Assembly: GCF_000025325.1 (NCBI RefSeq)
Contig: NC_013743.1
Location: 3,038,001 to 3,102,000, forward strand
Length of the DNA: 64,000 bases
Source: Haloterrigena turkmenica DSM 5511
GTDB taxonomy: Archaea > Halobacteriota > Halobacteria > Halobacteriales > Natrialbaceae
Direction: 5' to 3'
This document shows, in pieces, positions 1 through 10,658 of this stretch. The notes under the pieces are model-generated. The model searched no databases and was not told the DNA's origin. It was given only the letters and a program-made list of their open reading frames with translations. The position numbers and the translations under genes were made by a program. Position 1 is the first letter of the stretch. Every line of letters starts with the position of its first letter.

Positions 1-1976
1 TCGCCGGCCTCATCGCCGCGGCGCTGCTGGCGATGTGGCTTCTCCTGCCCAGCCTGTTCGACTCGATCGTCGGGAACGCGACGCGGCGCATGCTCCCGTT
101 TGGCGGAACGGCCACCGACCTCACGATTTCCGAGGCCCAACCCCCGGAGAACTTCCTCGACAGCGTCTTTAGCGAGTTCGGAAGCGCGTTCTACACGATG
201 CTCGCCGGCCTCGCTTTCATCGTCATTCGCCCGCTGTTCGGCCGCAAGATCCGCGCCGAGCACACGCTGGTCGTCGTCTGGACGCTGTTCCTGATCAGCA
301 TGGCGGCGACGCAGGTTCGCTTCTCGTACTACCTCGTGCTCGGCGTCGCGGTCGTCAACGCCGCGTTCGTCGCGGAGTTCGTTCGCCTCTTCGATCTGGA
401 CCTTCAGGCGAGCCTCGAGTCGATTCGCGGAATCGAGACCTATCAGGTGATCGTGCTTTTCCTCGTCGTGATCCTGCTGTTCGCGCCGCTACTCCCGCCG
501 ATCGCCGCCGACGATACGACCTCTTGGGAACAAGCCAATAGCACCGGCCCGTCCTACGACGCCACCATGGTCTGGGAGGGGTCGAACGAGTGGCTCGCCA
601 ACAACACGCCCGCGCCGGGCAACTGGGGCGAGCACGAAAACGCCGATCAGCTCGAGTACTTCGGATCGTACGACCGCCCCGCCGACGGGGATTACGACTA
701 TCCCGAAGGCTCCTACGGCGTGATGTCGTGGTGGGACTACGGCCACCTGATAACGACGCAGGGCGAGCGGATCCCCCACGCGAACCCGTTCCAGCAGAAC
801 GCGCCGTCCGCCTCGGCGTTCCTGACCGCCGAGTCCGAGGAACGCGGCGAACTGGTCCTCGATACCATCGCCGCCGGCGAGAACCCGGCCGACAAGTCCA
901 CCGAGGAACTCGAGTCGCTGTCCGAGGGCGCCACCCACGAGCAGATGCGGTACGTGATGGTCGACTACGAGATGGCGGCCGGGAAGTTCTCCGCGATCAC
1001 CGCGTGGTCCGGGCCGAACTACGAACACTACGTGACGCCGTCGGGCCACGAGGACGGAGAGCCGGTGAACATCAATGACTACCAGAACGGGACCATCCCC
1101 TACTACGACACGATGCAGTCCCAGCTGTACTTCGACGACGCGGACGGGCTCGAGCACTACCGGACCGTCCACGAAAACGCCGACGCTGGGACGGCGACGA
1201 TCGCCACCTACGCGAATGTGTTCGTCCCCGGCGCCATTCAGGGACAGGTCGCCCAGGAGCTGCAGGAACTGGGCTACCAGGAGGGTGACGTGATCTACTA
1301 CCAGGACGGCGAGTTCGCGGCGCCCGGCGAGGGACGTCCGTCGGTAGCGATACAGCAGATGGGATTCCAGCGGATTCAGAGCATCCAACAGAACCCGACC
1401 CAGCAGCTACTGGGCGTCCGGAGCGCCGCCGCGGTGAAGACGTTCGAACGCGTCGAGGGCGCGACGCTCACTGGCACCGTCGACGACGCAGACGACGTGC
1501 TCGGAAACGAGACGACGGCCACCGTCGAGGTCGAACTCGAGACGAACGCCGGTCGGACGTTCAACTACACGCAGGAGACCGAAGTCGCCGAGGACGGCTC
1601 GTTCGAACTGACCGTTCCCTACGCGACCAACGACGAACTCGGCGTCGAGGACGGCTACACGGACAGCGCCGTCGAAGCGACCGGCGAGTACGACGTGACC
1701 GTCGGCGAACCGGGCGAAACCGGCTACGCGGCGGAGACGGCCGTCCCCGAGACCGCAGTGGTTCAGGGCGAGACCATCACCGTCGACGGGTTCGAGCAGA
1801 CCGAACTCGAGGACCCCGACGAGTCGGAAGACGGCAACGAGACCGACGGCAACGAAACCGACGGCGGCTCGACGGACGGAAACGAAACCGACGGCGGGAA
1901 CGAAACCGACGACGGCAACCAGACCGACGGCGGCAACGAAACCGGTTCGGACGGCGCCGAAGCCGAGGACAACTAA
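1..1976 (+). CDS. aglB: Oligosaccharyltransferase AglB, C-terminal part (5' end cut by window)
   Basis: This STT3-family enzyme transfers a glycan from dolichol (pyro)phosphate to Asn in N-X-S/T sequons of S-layer and other surface proteins, on the outer face of the membrane. The reading frame is open from base 3, so the N-terminal membrane half lies outside the window. The visible part begins with the last few membrane helices and then enters the soluble domain with the family signature WWDYG (about 730-745). The C-terminus is a low-complexity Asp/Gly-rich tail with repeated NET/NQT sequons (about 1840-1950), which is unusual. A DUF368 gene follows on the same strand. The family call is firm. 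Confidence 0.95.
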   Translation, partial: AGLIAAALLAMWLLLPSLFDSIVGNATRRMLPFGGTATDLTISEAQPPENFLDSVFSEFGSAFYTMLAGLAFIVIRPLFGRKIRAEHTLVVVWTLFLISMAATQVRFSYYLVLGVAVVNAAFVAEFVRLFDLDLQASLESIRGIETYQVIVLFLVVILLFAPLLPPIAADDTTSWEQANSTGPSYDATMVWEGSNEWLANNTPAPGNWGEHENADQLEYFGSYDRPADGDYDYPEGSYGVMSWWDYGHLITTQGERIPHANPFQQNAPSASAFLTAESEERGELVLDTIAAGENPADKSTEELESLSEGATHEQMRYVMVDYEMAAGKFSAITAWSGPNYEHYVTPSGHEDGEPVNINDYQNGTIPYYDTMQSQLYFDDADGLEHYRTVHENADAGTATIATYANVFVPGAIQGQVAQELQELGYQEGDVIYYQDGEFAAPGEGRPSVAIQQMGFQRIQSIQQNPTQQLLGVRSAAAVKTFERVEGATLTGTVDDADDVLGNETTATVEVELETNAGRTFNYTQETEVAEDGSFELTVPYATNDELGVEDGYTDSAVEATGEYDVTVGEPGETGYAAETAVPETAVVQGETITVDGFEQTELEDPDESEDGNETDGNETDGGSTDGNETDGGNETDDGNQTDGGNETGSDGAEAEDN

Positions 1977-2099
1977 CGGCCAACGGATCCCCGTCGTCGC
2001 AGTCGATTTTCGATCGGAATTCGCGTCGCGCAATCCGAGCCGCCGCGGCGACCTCCGAAAGTGAGAACGCTTTTCTCCCCGTCCGAAATAGCTCCGGTA

Positions 2100-3026
2100 A
2101 TGCGGGAATTTCTCGCCGTGTACTGCAAGGGCTTCTCGATGGGCGCGGCCGACGTCGTCCCCGGCGTCTCGGGCGGGACGATCGCGCTCATCGTCGGCAT
2201 CTACGACCGGCTGATCCGCGCGATCACGGCCATCGACCCCCGGGCCTTTCGCCCGGCGCTGCGCCCCCACGATCCCGAGGCTCGAGCGCGACTCCGAGCG
2301 GAACTCGAGCGAATGGAGATCCCCTTTTTGCTATCGCTGGGACTCGGCGTCGCGACGGCGATCGTGGTCCTCTCGAGTCTCATGCACGGGGCGGCGACGA
2401 CGTATCCGGTGGCGACGTACGGCTTCTTCTTCGGGCTGATCGCCGCGTCGGCGGTCGTCCTCTACGGCGAGATCGACCGGTGGACGGCCGGCCGCGTGGC
2501 CATCTCGGTCGGCGCGATCGCGCTCGCGTTCGCGGTCTCGGGGACGACCGCGGGGAACGTGCCACACGGGCTTCCGATAGTCCTCCTCGCCGGAGCGATC
2601 GCGATCTGTGCGATGATCCTCCCCGGCGTTTCGGGCGCGTTCTTCCTCCTGATCCTCGGCCAGTACGAGTACATGACGGGGACGTTAAGCGGGTTCATCG
2701 ACGCGCTCGTCGATCTGCTCGACGGCGGCGCGCTGGCGCCCGTCCTCGAGAGCGGAACGGTCGTCGTCGTCTTCGGCGTCGGCGCGGTCGTCGGCCTGTT
2801 CACGATGGCCCACGCGGTCGGCTACGCCCTCGAGCGCTACCGGGCCGCGACGCTGGCCGCGCTGGTGAGCCTGATGGTGGGCGCGTTGCGACTGCCCGTC
2901 GAGCGCGTCTCGAGCAACCTCGGCGAGACGTCGCTCGGAACGCCCGGCGTCGCCGTCGCGATGGCGCTCGCCGGCGCCGGCGCCGTGCTGCTGGTCGACT
3001 GGCACACCGACGACCTCGAGTACTGA
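2100..3026 (+). CDS. DUF368 family membrane protein, possible polyprenyl-phosphate translocase
   Basis: This is a polytopic membrane protein of about 308 residues. It carries two related motifs, PGVSGGT near the N-terminus and PGVSGAF in the middle, as expected of the internally duplicated DUF368 fold. Bacterial DUF368 members (PopT) have been reported to move undecaprenyl phosphate back across the membrane. A matching role here, recycling dolichol phosphate released by AglB, is inference supported by the position directly downstream of aglB (123 bases). The ATG at 2100 is preferred because the conserved MREFLxxYxKG start begins there; an in-frame GTG lies at 2061. Confidence 0.85.
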   Translation: MREFLAVYCKGFSMGAADVVPGVSGGTIALIVGIYDRLIRAITAIDPRAFRPALRPHDPEARARLRAELERMEIPFLLSLGLGVATAIVVLSSLMHGAATTYPVATYGFFFGLIAASAVVLYGEIDRWTAGRVAISVGAIALAFAVSGTTAGNVPHGLPIVLLAGAIAICAMILPGVSGAFFLLILGQYEYMTGTLSGFIDALVDLLDGGALAPVLESGTVVVVFGVGAVVGLFTMAHAVGYALERYRAATLAALVSLMVGALRLPVERVSSNLGETSLGTPGVAVAMALAGAGAVLLVDWHTDDLEY

Positions 3027-3165
3027 GCGGCGATCTGGAACGCAGAACGGAGCGACGACTGATTTTCGATAGCGGAAGCCCGATAGCCGACCGCGAGGGC
3101 GAACGTTCGATAGCGAGGACTCGAGCGGATCGGTCAGGTCGAGACGTCGAGCGGAGAACCGGCCG

Positions 3166-4383
3166 TCAGGACGAGGGCGCGGTCCCGTCTCCGTCCGCGG
3201 CCTCGTCGTCGGTTTCGCCATCGGTCTCGTCGAGGCTCGGTCCGAGCGTCCGGAACGCGATCGTCGGGAACCGCACTGCGAGCGCGCTGGGGCGTCGGCC
3301 GCTCCCGGTCGCCGAGAGCGGGACGCGGTCGACGACGCCGCGGTCGGCGAGTTCGTAGAGGAACCGTTTGACGGTGCCCGCGGTCAGCGACGAACGGTCG
3401 GCGATCTCGGTCGCGAGGTCTCGAATCGGACGGTCGTCGGCGTCGATGGCGACGAGATCGAGCAGCACGCGCTGGCGGGTCTCGGACAGCGAGAGCACCC
3501 GATCGAGGTGGACGCAGTCGTCGGGAACGTCGGCTTTCGCCCGCTCGAGGTGCGCCGAAGCGATCCGGTCGCTCCCGTCCTGGCTCGCGAGGACGGCGGC
3601 GCCGAACAGGGCCGCGAGCGCGTCGTGGGCGTTCCCGTCGGCCCACGCCGCCAGCTCGCGGACGGACTCGTGATCGAGCGCGCCGGCCGCGAGCCCCGTC
3701 GACGCCCGATCGGAGACCACCTCGACGAGTTCGTGGTCGCGGTAGGCCGGGACGGTGACGGTCGGATGCTCGGCCGCCAGTTCGTCGGGGGCCTCCCGGC
3801 CGACCGCGACGGTCGAGACGCTGTCGGCGACGGGCTCGAGCAATTCGCGGGCCCGCTCGTAGGCGAGCGTCTCGGGCTCGTCGTGGTGGTCGACCGCGAC
3901 GACGGCGTGGCGGTCCGGCCGCGCGAGTTGCTGCTGGAGCCGGTCGCGGAGGTCGTCGGTCCCGACGCCGCTCTCGGGGACGGAATCGCTCGAGAGCACC
4001 GAGAGGACGGTCCGATAGAGGGCGAAGGCGCTCTCGACGCGGCGGCCGTCGACGTAGACGAACCACGTCGAGGAGCCGGTCTGACCCGCCCGGGTCGTCG
4101 TGCCGATCGACCGGGTCGATTCGCCGAGTTGCTGGTTCAACGCGTCGAAGACGGCGGTGACGATCGCGGACGTGCCCGCGCCCGCCGGGCCGACGACGGC
4201 GATCGGCGGCGGCAACTCGCCGTCGAACACCGCCTCGAGCGCGTCGAGCAACTGTTCTAAGACGGGGCCGCGACCGACCGGGTCTGCGGGGTGGACCACC
4301 GGGCTGAGGTAGTCCCGGTCGACGAGGATCTCACGGTCCTGCCGCGCCGACCGTCGCCGGGCGATGCGCTCCCGCAGCTCCAT
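3166..4383 (-). CDS. Orc1/Cdc6-like AAA+ protein with degenerate ATPase motifs
   Basis: The 405-residue protein has the layout of archaeal Orc1/Cdc6 initiators: an N-terminal lead (VDRDYLSPVVHPADPVGR), a P-loop region, an AAA+ lid and a C-terminal winged helix (about 295-380). The Walker A motif reads GPAGAGTSA, with Thr where the catalytic Lys should be, and the Walker B position reads VVAVDHHD, not hhhhDE. ATP hydrolysis is therefore doubtful. Its ATG directly follows the glpC stop codon (TAG-ATG), so it is probably the last gene of the glpABC transcript. It may be a DNA-binding regulator derived from an initiator. No origin-like repeats are seen beside it. Confidence 0.75.
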   Translation of the reverse strand: MELRERIARRRSARQDREILVDRDYLSPVVHPADPVGRGPVLEQLLDALEAVFDGELPPPIAVVGPAGAGTSAIVTAVFDALNQQLGESTRSIGTTTRAGQTGSSTWFVYVDGRRVESAFALYRTVLSVLSSDSVPESGVGTDDLRDRLQQQLARPDRHAVVAVDHHDEPETLAYERARELLEPVADSVSTVAVGREAPDELAAEHPTVTVPAYRDHELVEVVSDRASTGLAAGALDHESVRELAAWADGNAHDALAALFGAAVLASQDGSDRIASAHLERAKADVPDDCVHLDRVLSLSETRQRVLLDLVAIDADDRPIRDLATEIADRSSLTAGTVKRFLYELADRGVVDRVPLSATGSGRRPSALAVRFPTIAFRTLGPSLDETDGETDDEAADGDGTAPSS

Positions 4384-5730
4384 CTACCCGGCCTCCCGGC
4401 GCCCGCTCACGGCCGAGTCGGTCCCGACCAGCGCCGCCTCGAGGACCTCGAGCGTGTGTTTGATCTCGTAGCCGGTGCCGTGTTCCATCTGCATCGAGCA
4501 GGTCGGACACTCGGTCAGTCCGGTCTGCGCGTCAGCCGCGTCCATATGTTCGAACATCTCCTCGCCGATCTTCATCGACGTCTCGTAGTTCTCCTCCTTC
4601 CAGCCGTAGGTGCCGGAGATCCCCGAACAGGAGTCGCCGACGTCATGGGCCTCGATGCCGTCGATCGCGTTCATCAGTTCGATCGTCTGTCCGTCGAGTC
4701 CCTGGTTACGTGAATGACACGGTGCGTGATAGGCGAAGTCCTCGCCGTCGACGCTGGTCCCCTCGAGTTCGCCCTCGAGGTCCTCGTGAACCCGGAGATA
4801 CTCGACGGCGTCCCAGGTGTTCTCGGCTACCGACTCGGTGTTCTCGAAATCGAACAGTTCGGGGTACTCCTGACGCAGCGACATCGAACAGGAGCTACAG
4901 GAGGCGACGATATCGGCGCCGTCCTCCAGCGCCGCGGCGAGTTCGCGGACGTTGGTCTCGGCGGCCCGCCGTGCGTCCTCGAGCATGCCGTTGGCGAACA
5001 TCGGCGTCCCCGAGCAGGACTGGTCGGGCACCATGATCTCGTAGCCGAAGTGCTCGTAGACGCGGACGAGCGCCTTCGCAACCTCGGGCGTGTTGTAGTT
5101 CGAGTAGCAGCCGTGGAAGTAGGCGATCCGCTTGTCCGGGTTTTCGACCTTCGCTCCGCCTCGCTTCGTCCACCACTCGCGGAACGTCTCGGTCGCGAAC
5201 TCGGGGAACTCCCGCTCACTCGTGATCCCCAGCACCTTCTCGCCCAGCCACTTCGTGGCGGACAGCCCCATCACGAAGTTCGCCGTGCGGGGGAACGCCG
5301 CCGCCAGCGGCGCGAGTCGGCGGTAGTTCGCGAGGATGCGATTGCGGAGGTACTCTCGAGAGAATGTGTCCATCTGCTCCTCGACGTACTCCCCGCGGGC
5401 CGTGTTGTGCATCTGAGAGAGGGGCACCTCGGAGGGGCAAGCGCTGTCACAGCGCATGCAGTTCGAACACTTCATCACCGAGTCGTCGACGTCGTGGTCG
5501 TCCTGGCGCTTGAGCCGCCACTGCTCGGGGCCCTGGAACTTCGGGCCGGGGAACTCGTCGTCGACCTCGGCGACGGGGCAGTTGGTGTCGCAGGTCGAGC
5601 ACTTGTAGCAGTTGTCCGCCCCAGGCCGAAGGTCCATGTCTTCGGCCTCGGGGAACACCTGGATGGGTTCGAACTCCTCGTCTTCGGCGCCCGGTACGTG
5701 ATCGTCGGTCGGTTGCTCTGCGTCGCTCAT
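4384..5730 (-). CDS. glpC: Anaerobic-type glycerol-3-phosphate dehydrogenase subunit C
   Basis: This 448-residue iron-sulfur subunit passes electrons from the GlpAB flavoprotein toward the quinone pool. Two ferredoxin-like CxxCxxCxxxCP clusters are visible (Cys 41/44/47/51 and 88/91/94/98). Two later Cys-rich CCG-type regions follow (CSGTP, CSSC, HAPCH, DSCSG, ECPTC). It is the third gene of glpA-glpB-glpC, 76 bases after glpB. Its stop abuts the start of the Cdc6-like gene. Haloarchaea use this GlpABC type for aerobic glycerol catabolism as well, so the 'anaerobic' name comes from E. coli. Confidence 0.95.
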   Translation of the reverse strand: MSDAEQPTDDHVPGAEDEEFEPIQVFPEAEDMDLRPGADNCYKCSTCDTNCPVAEVDDEFPGPKFQGPEQWRLKRQDDHDVDDSVMKCSNCMRCDSACPSEVPLSQMHNTARGEYVEEQMDTFSREYLRNRILANYRRLAPLAAAFPRTANFVMGLSATKWLGEKVLGITSEREFPEFATETFREWWTKRGGAKVENPDKRIAYFHGCYSNYNTPEVAKALVRVYEHFGYEIMVPDQSCSGTPMFANGMLEDARRAAETNVRELAAALEDGADIVASCSSCSMSLRQEYPELFDFENTESVAENTWDAVEYLRVHEDLEGELEGTSVDGEDFAYHAPCHSRNQGLDGQTIELMNAIDGIEAHDVGDSCSGISGTYGWKEENYETSMKIGEEMFEHMDAADAQTGLTECPTCSMQMEHGTGYEIKHTLEVLEAALVGTDSAVSGRREAG

Positions 5731-5806
5731 GTGTGTCCTCGTAGTCGTCGTGTCTCGCTCGCTCTCGAGTCGGCCGGTCGTCGGTTCTCGCTCGAGTCGC
5801 CCATTG

Positions 5807-7135
5807 CTACTCAGCCTCCTCGCCGGCCCGCGTCCCGGCGACGTAGCCCGTCGCGAGCGAGACGCCGGCGCCGGACTTCTCGGCCGCGAAGTCGTAGCCG
5901 CCCAGCACAGCGCCTGCGGCCCGCAGGTTCGCGAACTCCGGTTCGTCGCGGGCGTCGAGCGGCCGAAGCTCGCGGTCGGACGCGAGGCCGAACCGCGCGT
6001 AGGGTTGGTCGCCGAAGACGTCGTCGACGAACCAGTCGTAGCGGTCCTCGGCGTGGGGGACGTGGCAGTCGAAGATCGGTTCGAACACCCGCTCGCGTTC
6101 GGAGCGAACCCCTTTGCCGACCAGCCCGCCCGTCGCGAGGACGTACTGGTCGGCGCGGTGGGGGATCTCGGTGCCGTTGCGGTCGACGACGACGCGGTCG
6201 ATCCGGTCGTCGCCGCTGCCGCCGTCGGCCGCCACCGCGTCCGCCTCGGCGGTCTCGTAATCGATCACCGGCACGCCCGACGTGACGCGGACGCCCCGCT
6301 CCTCGAGCGCGTCGTACAGCAGGTCCTCGAGTCGCATTCCCGGTAAACTGGGCGGCCCCATCGGGACTTCAAAGACGTCGGCGCCGAGGGCGTCCGCGAG
6401 GTCGGTACGGACCTCGGCCGCGTGCTCGTCGCCGAGCACGGCGGGGAAGCCGACGCGGGACTCGTCCTCGAGATGCTCGCTGACCGTCGTCGCGAGCGCC
6501 TCGCGCGCGCCGGTCTCGCCGGCGCCCGTCGTCACGGGCTCGTCCTGATCCAACAGGTGCGCGTAGCGGGTCACCTTGGCGTCGTCTCGAACGATTCCGG
6601 GAAACGGAATCGTGGTGCCGCGGGCCGAAAACGGCGCGCCCGTGGCCTCGAGGTGGGCGGCGGCCAGCGGCGCCTCGAAGTCGGGCAGCGTCTCGAAGCC
6701 GACCAGCAGCGCGTCCCGGTCGTCGCTGGCCAGTCCGTCGGCCGTCGCGACGGGATAGCGCGCGGTCGGTTTGACGGTGCCGCCGTGGGTCGGGACCAGC
6801 GCGTTCGCGTCGGTGTGAGAGCCCGCGTAGGCGTCGCCCGCGACGTCGTCGAAGAAGGCCAGCGCCTCGCGGACCGCATCGCTGCCGACGCGCTCGTAGG
6901 GATGGCCCTCGGGGAGGTCCGCGAGCGCGTCGAAGGGATCGACGAGCGGCCCCTCCTCGGGCGCACCGGGCGCGTAGCCCAGAACGTCGATCAGCCCGCT
7001 CGCGTGCCGGAGCGTGCTCTGTTTGTACGTCACCAGCCGGACGCGGACGTCGCGGCCGGCGTCAGCGGCCGCGAGCGCTGCCGTCGCGCCCGCGAGACCG
7101 CCGCCAATGACGAGGACGTCGTCCTCGATGGCCAT
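5807..7135 (-). CDS. glpB: Glycerol-3-phosphate dehydrogenase subunit B
   Basis: This FAD-dependent subunit of about 442 residues has an N-terminal dinucleotide-binding motif (VIGGGLAGATAALAAADAG). Near the C-terminus it has a second flavin-binding stretch (LATGGLVGKGV, then AAGAVLGGYDFAAEKSGAG). It works with GlpA and GlpC to oxidise sn-glycerol-3-phosphate to dihydroxyacetone phosphate at the membrane. The ATG at 7135 leaves one base after the glpA stop. An in-frame GTG at 7144 would overlap glpA by 8 bases and add three residues. Either way the two genes are translationally coupled. Confidence 0.93.
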   Translation of the reverse strand: MAIEDDVLVIGGGLAGATAALAAADAGRDVRVRLVTYKQSTLRHASGLIDVLGYAPGAPEEGPLVDPFDALADLPEGHPYERVGSDAVREALAFFDDVAGDAYAGSHTDANALVPTHGGTVKPTARYPVATADGLASDDRDALLVGFETLPDFEAPLAAAHLEATGAPFSARGTTIPFPGIVRDDAKVTRYAHLLDQDEPVTTGAGETGAREALATTVSEHLEDESRVGFPAVLGDEHAAEVRTDLADALGADVFEVPMGPPSLPGMRLEDLLYDALEERGVRVTSGVPVIDYETAEADAVAADGGSGDDRIDRVVVDRNGTEIPHRADQYVLATGGLVGKGVRSERERVFEPIFDCHVPHAEDRYDWFVDDVFGDQPYARFGLASDRELRPLDARDEPEFANLRAAGAVLGGYDFAAEKSGAGVSLATGYVAGTRAGEEAE

Positions 7136-7136
7136 C

Positions 7137-8807
7137 TCAGGCACCTCCGTCGAACGCGTCGAACTCGAGCGCCGTCGGCTCGCTCGCGGGATCCCGATCC
7201 CGGTTCATCGTCGTCGCGTGTAAGGCGTAGTTGAGCATGGCCTGTGAGAGCTGTTCGCCCCAGAGGGCGTGGCGCTCGCCCTTCCAGCGTTCCTGAAAGA
7301 GTTCGTCCAGCGCCGCGCGAACCGTCTCCTCGTCGTACTCGGGGTGGAGTTCGTTAGCCATGTTCTGACAGCAGAAGCCGCCCTGACAGTTGCCCATCGA
7401 GGCCCGCGTCCGAATGCGGACCGCGTTCAGGTCCGATCCCGACTGGTCGATCGCGTCGCAGATCTCCGCGCGGGTCACGCCCTCGCACTGACAGATCACC
7501 GGGTTTGCCTCGTCGGTTTCGAGCACCTCGCTCGCTCGGCTCCCCAGGCGCTGTTTGCTCCGGCGCGCGACCGGCGATCGGAGGCCGAAATCGTCCATGC
7601 CGGCCTCGAGCGTTGCGATGTCTTCGCTGCCGGGCAGCGGTTCGTCGGCGGTCGCACACGAGGCCCGGACGCCTAACTTCTCGCAGACGTGATCCGAGAT
7701 CTCCTCGGCCATCGCGCGGTACGTGGTGAACTTGCCGCCGACGATGCTCGAGATGCCCGAGACGCCGTCGCGGTCGGCGTGGTCGAGCAGGAAGAAGTCC
7801 CGCGTGATGTCGGTGGGGTCCTGCGTGCCGGTCCCCGGCGGCTCGTACAGCGGGCGCACGCCCCAAAAGGAGCGGATCGTCCGGGCCTCCTTGAGGATCG
7901 GGACGAGTTCCGAGAGGGTGTCGATCATCTGGTCGACCTCCCACTGGTCCTCGGGGAAGTCGTCCGGATCGGCGACCTCCTCGTCGGTCGTCCCGAGGAT
8001 GGCCGTCGTCTCGTGGGGGACGACGATGTCGGCGTCGCCCTTCGGCCGGCAGCGGTTGATTACGGTGTCGACCTGCCGGACGTTCATGATGGTCATGACG
8101 CCCTTGGAGGGACGGACCTCGATTTCGAGGTCGGCCATCGCGCCGATCTCCCCCGCCCACGCGCCCGTCGCGTTGACGACGTACTCGGCGGTGATCTCCT
8201 CGGTCGTGCCGGCCGCCGCGTGTGTCCGCTTGCCCGGCCCCGACTCGTGGCGCACCTCGACGCCGTAGACGTCGTCGCCGTCGCGCAGGAGGTCGATCAC
8301 CTCCGCGTGGGTCTCGACGCGCGCGCCGTGGGTCTCGGCGTCGATCGCGTTCGCGACGCAGAGCCGGAACGGATCGACGGCGCCGTCGGGAACCTCGATC
8401 GCCCGTTTGACGTCCTTCGCGAGATAGGGTTCGACCTCGCGGGCCTCCCGCCCCGAGAGAACGCGCGCGGGAATCCCGCAGTCGCGACAGCCCTCGAGTT
8501 TCTCCCGGAAGTAGTCGTCCGAGTCCTCGGGGCGCTGGACGAACAGGCCACCGGTCTCCTCGACGCAGTGGCCGGCGATCTCCCGGAGGATCTCGTTTTC
8601 TTCGATACACTCCGTCGCACTGGCGCGATCCGAGACGGCGTAGCGGCCGCCGCTGTGGAGCAGGCCGTGCATCCGGCCGGTCGTGCCGTCGGTCAAATTG
8701 CCCCGCTCGACGAGGGTCACCTCGAGGCCGCGCATCGCCAGATCCCGCGCGATGCCACAGCCCGTCGACCCGCCCCCGAGAACGAGGACCTCGGTGTCCG
8801 TTGCCAT
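7137..8807 (-). CDS. glpA: Glycerol-3-phosphate dehydrogenase subunit A
   Basis: This is the catalytic flavoprotein of 556 residues. The N-terminus carries [17 protein letters not shown] and a DAO-type fold with [15 protein letters not shown]. The C-terminal part has a BFD-like [2Fe-2S] domain (ICQCEGV then GNCQGGFCC), as in E. coli GlpA. It starts the glpABC transcript. A TATA-like TTATTTTAT lies about 32-40 bases upstream on its strand (8839-8847), with an inverted repeat just beyond it that may be an operator. It is divergent from glpK, so the two arms of glycerol catabolism share one control region. Confidence 0.95.
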   Translation of the reverse strand: MATDTEVLVLGGGSTGCGIARDLAMRGLEVTLVERGNLTDGTTGRMHGLLHSGGRYAVSDRASATECIEENEILREIAGHCVEETGGLFVQRPEDSDDYFREKLEGCRDCGIPARVLSGREAREVEPYLAKDVKRAIEVPDGAVDPFRLCVANAIDAETHGARVETHAEVIDLLRDGDDVYGVEVRHESGPGKRTHAAAGTTEEITAEYVVNATGAWAGEIGAMADLEIEVRPSKGVMTIMNVRQVDTVINRCRPKGDADIVVPHETTAILGTTDEEVADPDDFPEDQWEVDQMIDTLSELVPILKEARTIRSFWGVRPLYEPPGTGTQDPTDITRDFFLLDHADRDGVSGISSIVGGKFTTYRAMAEEISDHVCEKLGVRASCATADEPLPGSEDIATLEAGMDDFGLRSPVARRSKQRLGSRASEVLETDEANPVICQCEGVTRAEICDAIDQSGSDLNAVRIRTRASMGNCQGGFCCQNMANELHPEYDEETVRAALDELFQERWKGERHALWGEQLSQAMLNYALHATTMNRDRDPASEPTALEFDAFDGGA

Positions 8808-9114
8808 TCCTTCGTTCGTCCCTCTCTCTCCCGGACCTTTATTTTATCGACGGTTGCGGAACGTCCGTAACGAGTTGATTGGTTCGAGATCGCCGCTCGA
8901 ACGGTGCGACGCCGGCTGACAGCCGGAACCGGTCGAGAACCCTGAAAATAGCCGAAATAACCGCTTACCATGAGTAATTGGGCCGATACTGTCAGATAAG
9001 ATACGACATACGGATTAGGACTTCGACAAATTTTATAATGATAGTAGGTATTGTTTACCAGTATCGTGCGATCGTCGGTAAAGACATCGTACGGAGCAAC
9101 GAGGGAGATTACCA
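8808..9114. promoter_or_regulatory. Divergent glpA/glpK control region with three inverted repeats
   Basis: This 307-base gap holds no gene. It has a TATA-like box for glpA (8839-8847, minus strand) and one for glpK (TTTATAAT, 9032-9039, plus strand). Three inverted repeats lie between them: 8853-8871 (8-base arms, one mismatch, 3-base spacer), 8882-8902 (gttcgag...ctcgaac) and 8912-8926 (ccggct-gac-agccgg). The first touches the upstream side of the glpA TATA box and is the best operator candidate. Haloarchaeal glp genes are known to be controlled by GlpR, a DeoR-type repressor not encoded in this window. Confidence 0.6.
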
Positions 9115-10656
<1,542 letters not shown>

Positions 10657-10658
10657 CT

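Noticed and set aside
489-1388. Long open frame on the minus strand inside aglB
   Set aside because: High G+C and codon bias make antisense frames long. The translation is Val/Arg-rich and not acidic, unlike any protein of this organism, and aglB is secure.
1817-1960. Tandem repeat suggestive of a phase-variable tract in aglB
   Set aside because: The repeats are protein-level (NET units) with differing codons and spacing. The DNA is not a uniform short tandem repeat that would slip.
3166-4383. A replication origin next to the Cdc6-like gene
   Set aside because: No origin-recognition-box repeats or A+T-rich unwinding region are seen on either side, and the gene abuts glpC.
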